DNA from: Candidatus Bathyarchaeota archaeon
GTDB taxonomy: Archaea > Thermoproteota > Bathyarchaeia > RBG-16-48-13 > GCA-020345945
Assembly: GCA_020345945.1 (NCBI GenBank)
Contig: CP070773.1
Span: 887,088-892,243, forward strand
Reading direction: 5' to 3'
DNA: 5,156 nt
A program made the position numbers and the translations under genes. Numbering within the stretch: the first letter of the stretch is position 1; each line of letters starts with the position of its first letter. The notes beneath the pieces are model-generated. The model saw only the letters and a program-made list of their open reading frames with translations. It did not search any database and was not told the origin of the DNA. Below are positions 3,358 through 5,156 of the stretch, piece after piece.

Positions 3358-5094
3358 ATGTCTGTTGAGATCAATGATTTCTCAATAACCTATACTTGGA
3401 GGGCCAAAACTCTCCCATATGACTCGCTGAAGAACGTGGATCTCAAGATAAAGAAAGGTGAGATCTTCGGTATTCTGGGACCAACAGGAGCTGGCAAGAG
3501 CTCTTTACTACTTTGCCTAAATGCAATTGTCCCCCGGTTGATCCCTGCAGTAGTCAAAGGAGATATTGTGGTCGATGGACTAAGCACAAGTACAAATCAA
3601 GTTCATGATATGGCACAACATATCGGACTGGTATTGCCAGATCCAAGCTACGGTGTCGTCTCTATTACCGTTGAAGACGATATTGCCTTCGGTCCGTCAA
3701 ATCTCAGTTTAACCCCTGAAGAGATAAGAAACAGGGTCGAGTTTGCGTTACAAGCCTGCCGGCTTAGCGGATACGAGCAGAGAAGTACCGGTGACCTTTC
3801 AGGCGGAGAATCGCAGTCTCTAGCCATTGCAGGAGTAATTTCTATGATGCCGCCTGTAATCGCTTTAGACGAACCTATTACGATGCTTGATCCTATTGGA
3901 AAAGACAGAGTGCTGGAAGTCATTAAGGAGATAAACAAGAATTACAACACAACCATTATCATAACCGAAGCAGGTGGTGATATTGAGTACTTCGCTCCTA
4001 TCCTTGATCGCGTGGCAATTATCAAAGGCGGTGAAATTCTCGGGGTAGGTGCACCTAAGAAAGTCTTCATGGATGAAGACCTGATGGGTAAGATTCCAGA
4101 CGTACTACCACCACAGGTTACTCGATTTTTACTAGACTTGGAACCAGGCGAAGCCCCTCCTCTGACTGTGGCTGAAGCTGAGGATAGACTCAAGCGGCTC
4201 TACAAGTCAAAGAAAATACAAGTAAAAGAGCCTCGTAGAAGAAGAAGCTCAGAGAAAGGGAAGCAGGAGCCTATTATTTCCATAAAGAACCTCCATCACG
4301 TCTATCCAGGTCTAAGAGAGGGAATACATGCATTAAAAGGAATAAGTCTGGATATTTACCCAGGCGAATACGTAGGACTCATAGGACAGAATGGATCCGG
4401 AAAGACCACTCTTTCTTATCACCTTGTAGGTTTGCTACGTCCGACAAATAAAGATGCTGAAGTGATAGTCGATGGAGTAGACGCTGGGAAGGCTGAGATA
4501 AAAGAGCTAATCAACCATATCAATTATTCATTCCAAAACCCTGACAGCCAACTCTTCCAGGAGACTGTATGGGGCGAAGTAAGCTATGGCCTGGGTCTAG
4601 CAGGTCTTTCTGAGGAAGAGATCGAGAAGAGAGGAATGGACGCGCTGAAACTCTTCAAAGTTGAATCTCATAGGGAAGATCCGATCATAAGGGCAAGCTT
4701 GGATGTCAAAAGATTCGTCGCAATCTCATCACTGATAGCACTTGAACCCAAGATCCTGATAGTAGATGAGCCTACAAACGGACTTGACTATGAAGGCGGA
4801 AAGAGAGTTCTAGACGTGTTAGATACTCTGAACAAAAGCGGCTGGACAATAATCATAATTACACACAACATGCAGTTAGTCGCCGAATATGTAAGAAGAG
4901 TGATAGTATTGAAAGGAGGGGAAGTCCTAATGGATGGACCTACAGATGAAGTGTTCAGCCAGACCGATAAACTGAAAGAAGCCTTCCTCTTACCTCCTCA
5001 AGTCACCCAACTGGGGCAGAGACTTGGAGAAATTGGAGTGCCTGACAATGTGCTATCGATAGAAGAGATGGAAAAAATCATTAACAAAAGTTGA
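3358..5094 (+). CDS. Fused two-domain ECF transporter ATPase (EcfA-EcfA')
   Basis: The cytoplasmic motor of an ECF importer, with both ATPases in one 578-residue chain. Domain 1 (about 1-265): A-loop Tyr12, Walker A GPTGAGKS (41-48), signature LSGGE (147-151), Walker B VIALDEP (167-173) with catalytic Glu172, D-loop MLDP. Its Q-loop reads VLPDP (92-96) where VFQDP/VFQNP is expected, so the Gln is Pro94. The switch region reads IIITEAGGD (200-208) with no His. A basic linker (about 280-303, containing RRRR) leads to domain 2 (about 304-578): A-loop Tyr316, Walker A GQNGSGKTT (343-351), Q-loop SFQNPD with Gln393, Walker B LIVDEP with Glu471, H-switch ITHNM with His503. Its signature is RASLDVKR (445-452) instead of LSGGQ/LSLGE. 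All losses therefore fall on one composite site. Both domains end with an LPPQVT motif (250-255, 545-550), evidence of duplication. The gene runs directly into a probable EcfT gene. Confidence 0.9.
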   Translation: MSVEINDFSITYTWRAKTLPYDSLKNVDLKIKKGEIFGILGPTGAGKSSLLLCLNAIVPRLIPAVVKGDIVVDGLSTSTNQVHDMAQHIGLVLPDPSYGVVSITVEDDIAFGPSNLSLTPEEIRNRVEFALQACRLSGYEQRSTGDLSGGESQSLAIAGVISMMPPVIALDEPITMLDPIGKDRVLEVIKEINKNYNTTIIITEAGGDIEYFAPILDRVAIIKGGEILGVGAPKKVFMDEDLMGKIPDVLPPQVTRFLLDLEPGEAPPLTVAEAEDRLKRLYKSKKIQVKEPRRRRSSEKGKQEPIISIKNLHHVYPGLREGIHALKGISLDIYPGEYVGLIGQNGSGKTTLSYHLVGLLRPTNKDAEVIVDGVDAGKAEIKELINHINYSFQNPDSQLFQETVWGEVSYGLGLAGLSEEEIEKRGMDALKLFKVESHREDPIIRASLDVKRFVAISSLIALEPKILIVDEPTNGLDYEGGKRVLDVLDTLNKSGWTIIIITHNMQLVAEYVRRVIVLKGGEVLMDGPTDEVFSQTDKLKEAFLLPPQVTQLGQRLGEIGVPDNVLSIEEMEKIINKS

Positions 5095-5096
5095 AT

Positions 5097-5101
5097 AGGA
5101 G
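5097..5101 (+). promoter_or_regulatory. Ribosome binding site of the probable EcfT gene
   Basis: AGGAG begins 2 nt after the ATPase stop and lies 11 nt before TTG 5113. The spacing is slightly long but the match is good, and it supports a start just downstream. Confidence 0.4.
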
Positions 5102-5112
5102 TCTGAAGATTT

Positions 5113-5156
5113 TTGTCTGCAAGAGCCAAATTCGAGTACGAATATAGACCGACCTT
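5113..5156 (+). CDS. Probable ECF transporter transmembrane protein EcfT, N-terminal start (truncated by window)
   Basis: Fourteen codons are visible from TTG 5113: MSARAKFEYEYRPT, then the window ends. TGA at 5104-5106 closes the frame upstream, and TTG is the only plausible initiator between it and the reading. The short basic-aromatic opening resembles EcfT/CbiQ N-termini, which typically begin with a similar segment before the HRLDPRTKL motif; that motif would lie just beyond the window. EcfT couples ATP hydrolysis by the EcfA pair to toppling of the S component in the membrane. Position 18 bp after an EcfA fusion is where this subunit is usually encoded. The call rests mostly on context. 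Confidence 0.5.
   Translation, partial: MSARAKFEYEYRPT

Noticed and set aside
3648..4193. Minus-strand open frames within the ATPase gene
   Set aside because: They are antisense shadows of a clearly recognisable ABC ATPase and have no ribosome sites or recognisable motifs.
1..5156. CRISPR arrays, tRNA/rRNA genes, insertion sequences, transposase genes
   Set aside because: No regularly spaced repeats, no cloverleaf or rRNA-like sequence, and no transposase motif or terminal repeat were found on either strand.

Overview
The window is archaeal. It carries two enzymes of the tetrahydromethanopterin/methanofuran C1 pathway: an F420-dependent methylene-H4MPT dehydrogenase and formylmethanofuran dehydrogenase subunit D. 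Upstream regions show BRE/TATA-like elements, ribosome binding sites match an archaeal anti-Shine-Dalgarno tail (GGTGA, AGGAGGT, GTGATCC), and GTG and TTG starts are used. An uncultivated non-halophilic lineage such as a Bathyarchaeia-like TACK archaeon, or a methanogen relative, fits, but this is inference; no rRNA or other taxonomic marker is present.

Left part (1-1495, + strand): the C-terminal end of a GltD-type FAD/NAD(P)H oxidoreductase, a 138 bp gap with a probable promoter, then mtd and, 11 bp further on, fwdD. The last two look like one transcription unit. They link the formylmethanofuran step and the F420-linked methylene/methenyl step of the same pathway.

Middle (1533-2210): a minus-strand gene for an unrecognised protein with a soluble N-terminal domain and two membrane helices, convergent with fwdD. 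It has a TATA-like box so close to its start that the transcript is probably leaderless or nearly so. A 147 bp divergent spacer separates it from the transporter genes and holds a promoter for each side and a 6-1-6 bp perfect inverted repeat.

Right part (2211-5156, + strand): a probable energy-coupling factor (ECF) importer locus. Two very short genes (31 and about 34 codons), each encoding a single predicted membrane helix and each with its own ribosome binding site, lead into a 269-residue membrane protein. I read that protein as the substrate-binding S component, with an unusual two-helix N-terminal extension and very many Trp and Tyr residues. A C-run/T-run terminator-like element follows. 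Then come a 578-residue fusion of two EcfA-type ATPase domains and the first 14 codons of what looks like the transmembrane EcfT protein. Together S, A-A and T would form one ATP-driven uptake system; the substrate cannot be read from the sequence.

The most interesting points are the two microproteins fused in context to the S gene, the extended aromatic-rich S component, and the ATPase fusion. In the fusion, every lost catalytic motif (Q-loop and H-switch of domain 1, signature of domain 2) maps to the same composite ATP site, leaving the other site canonical.
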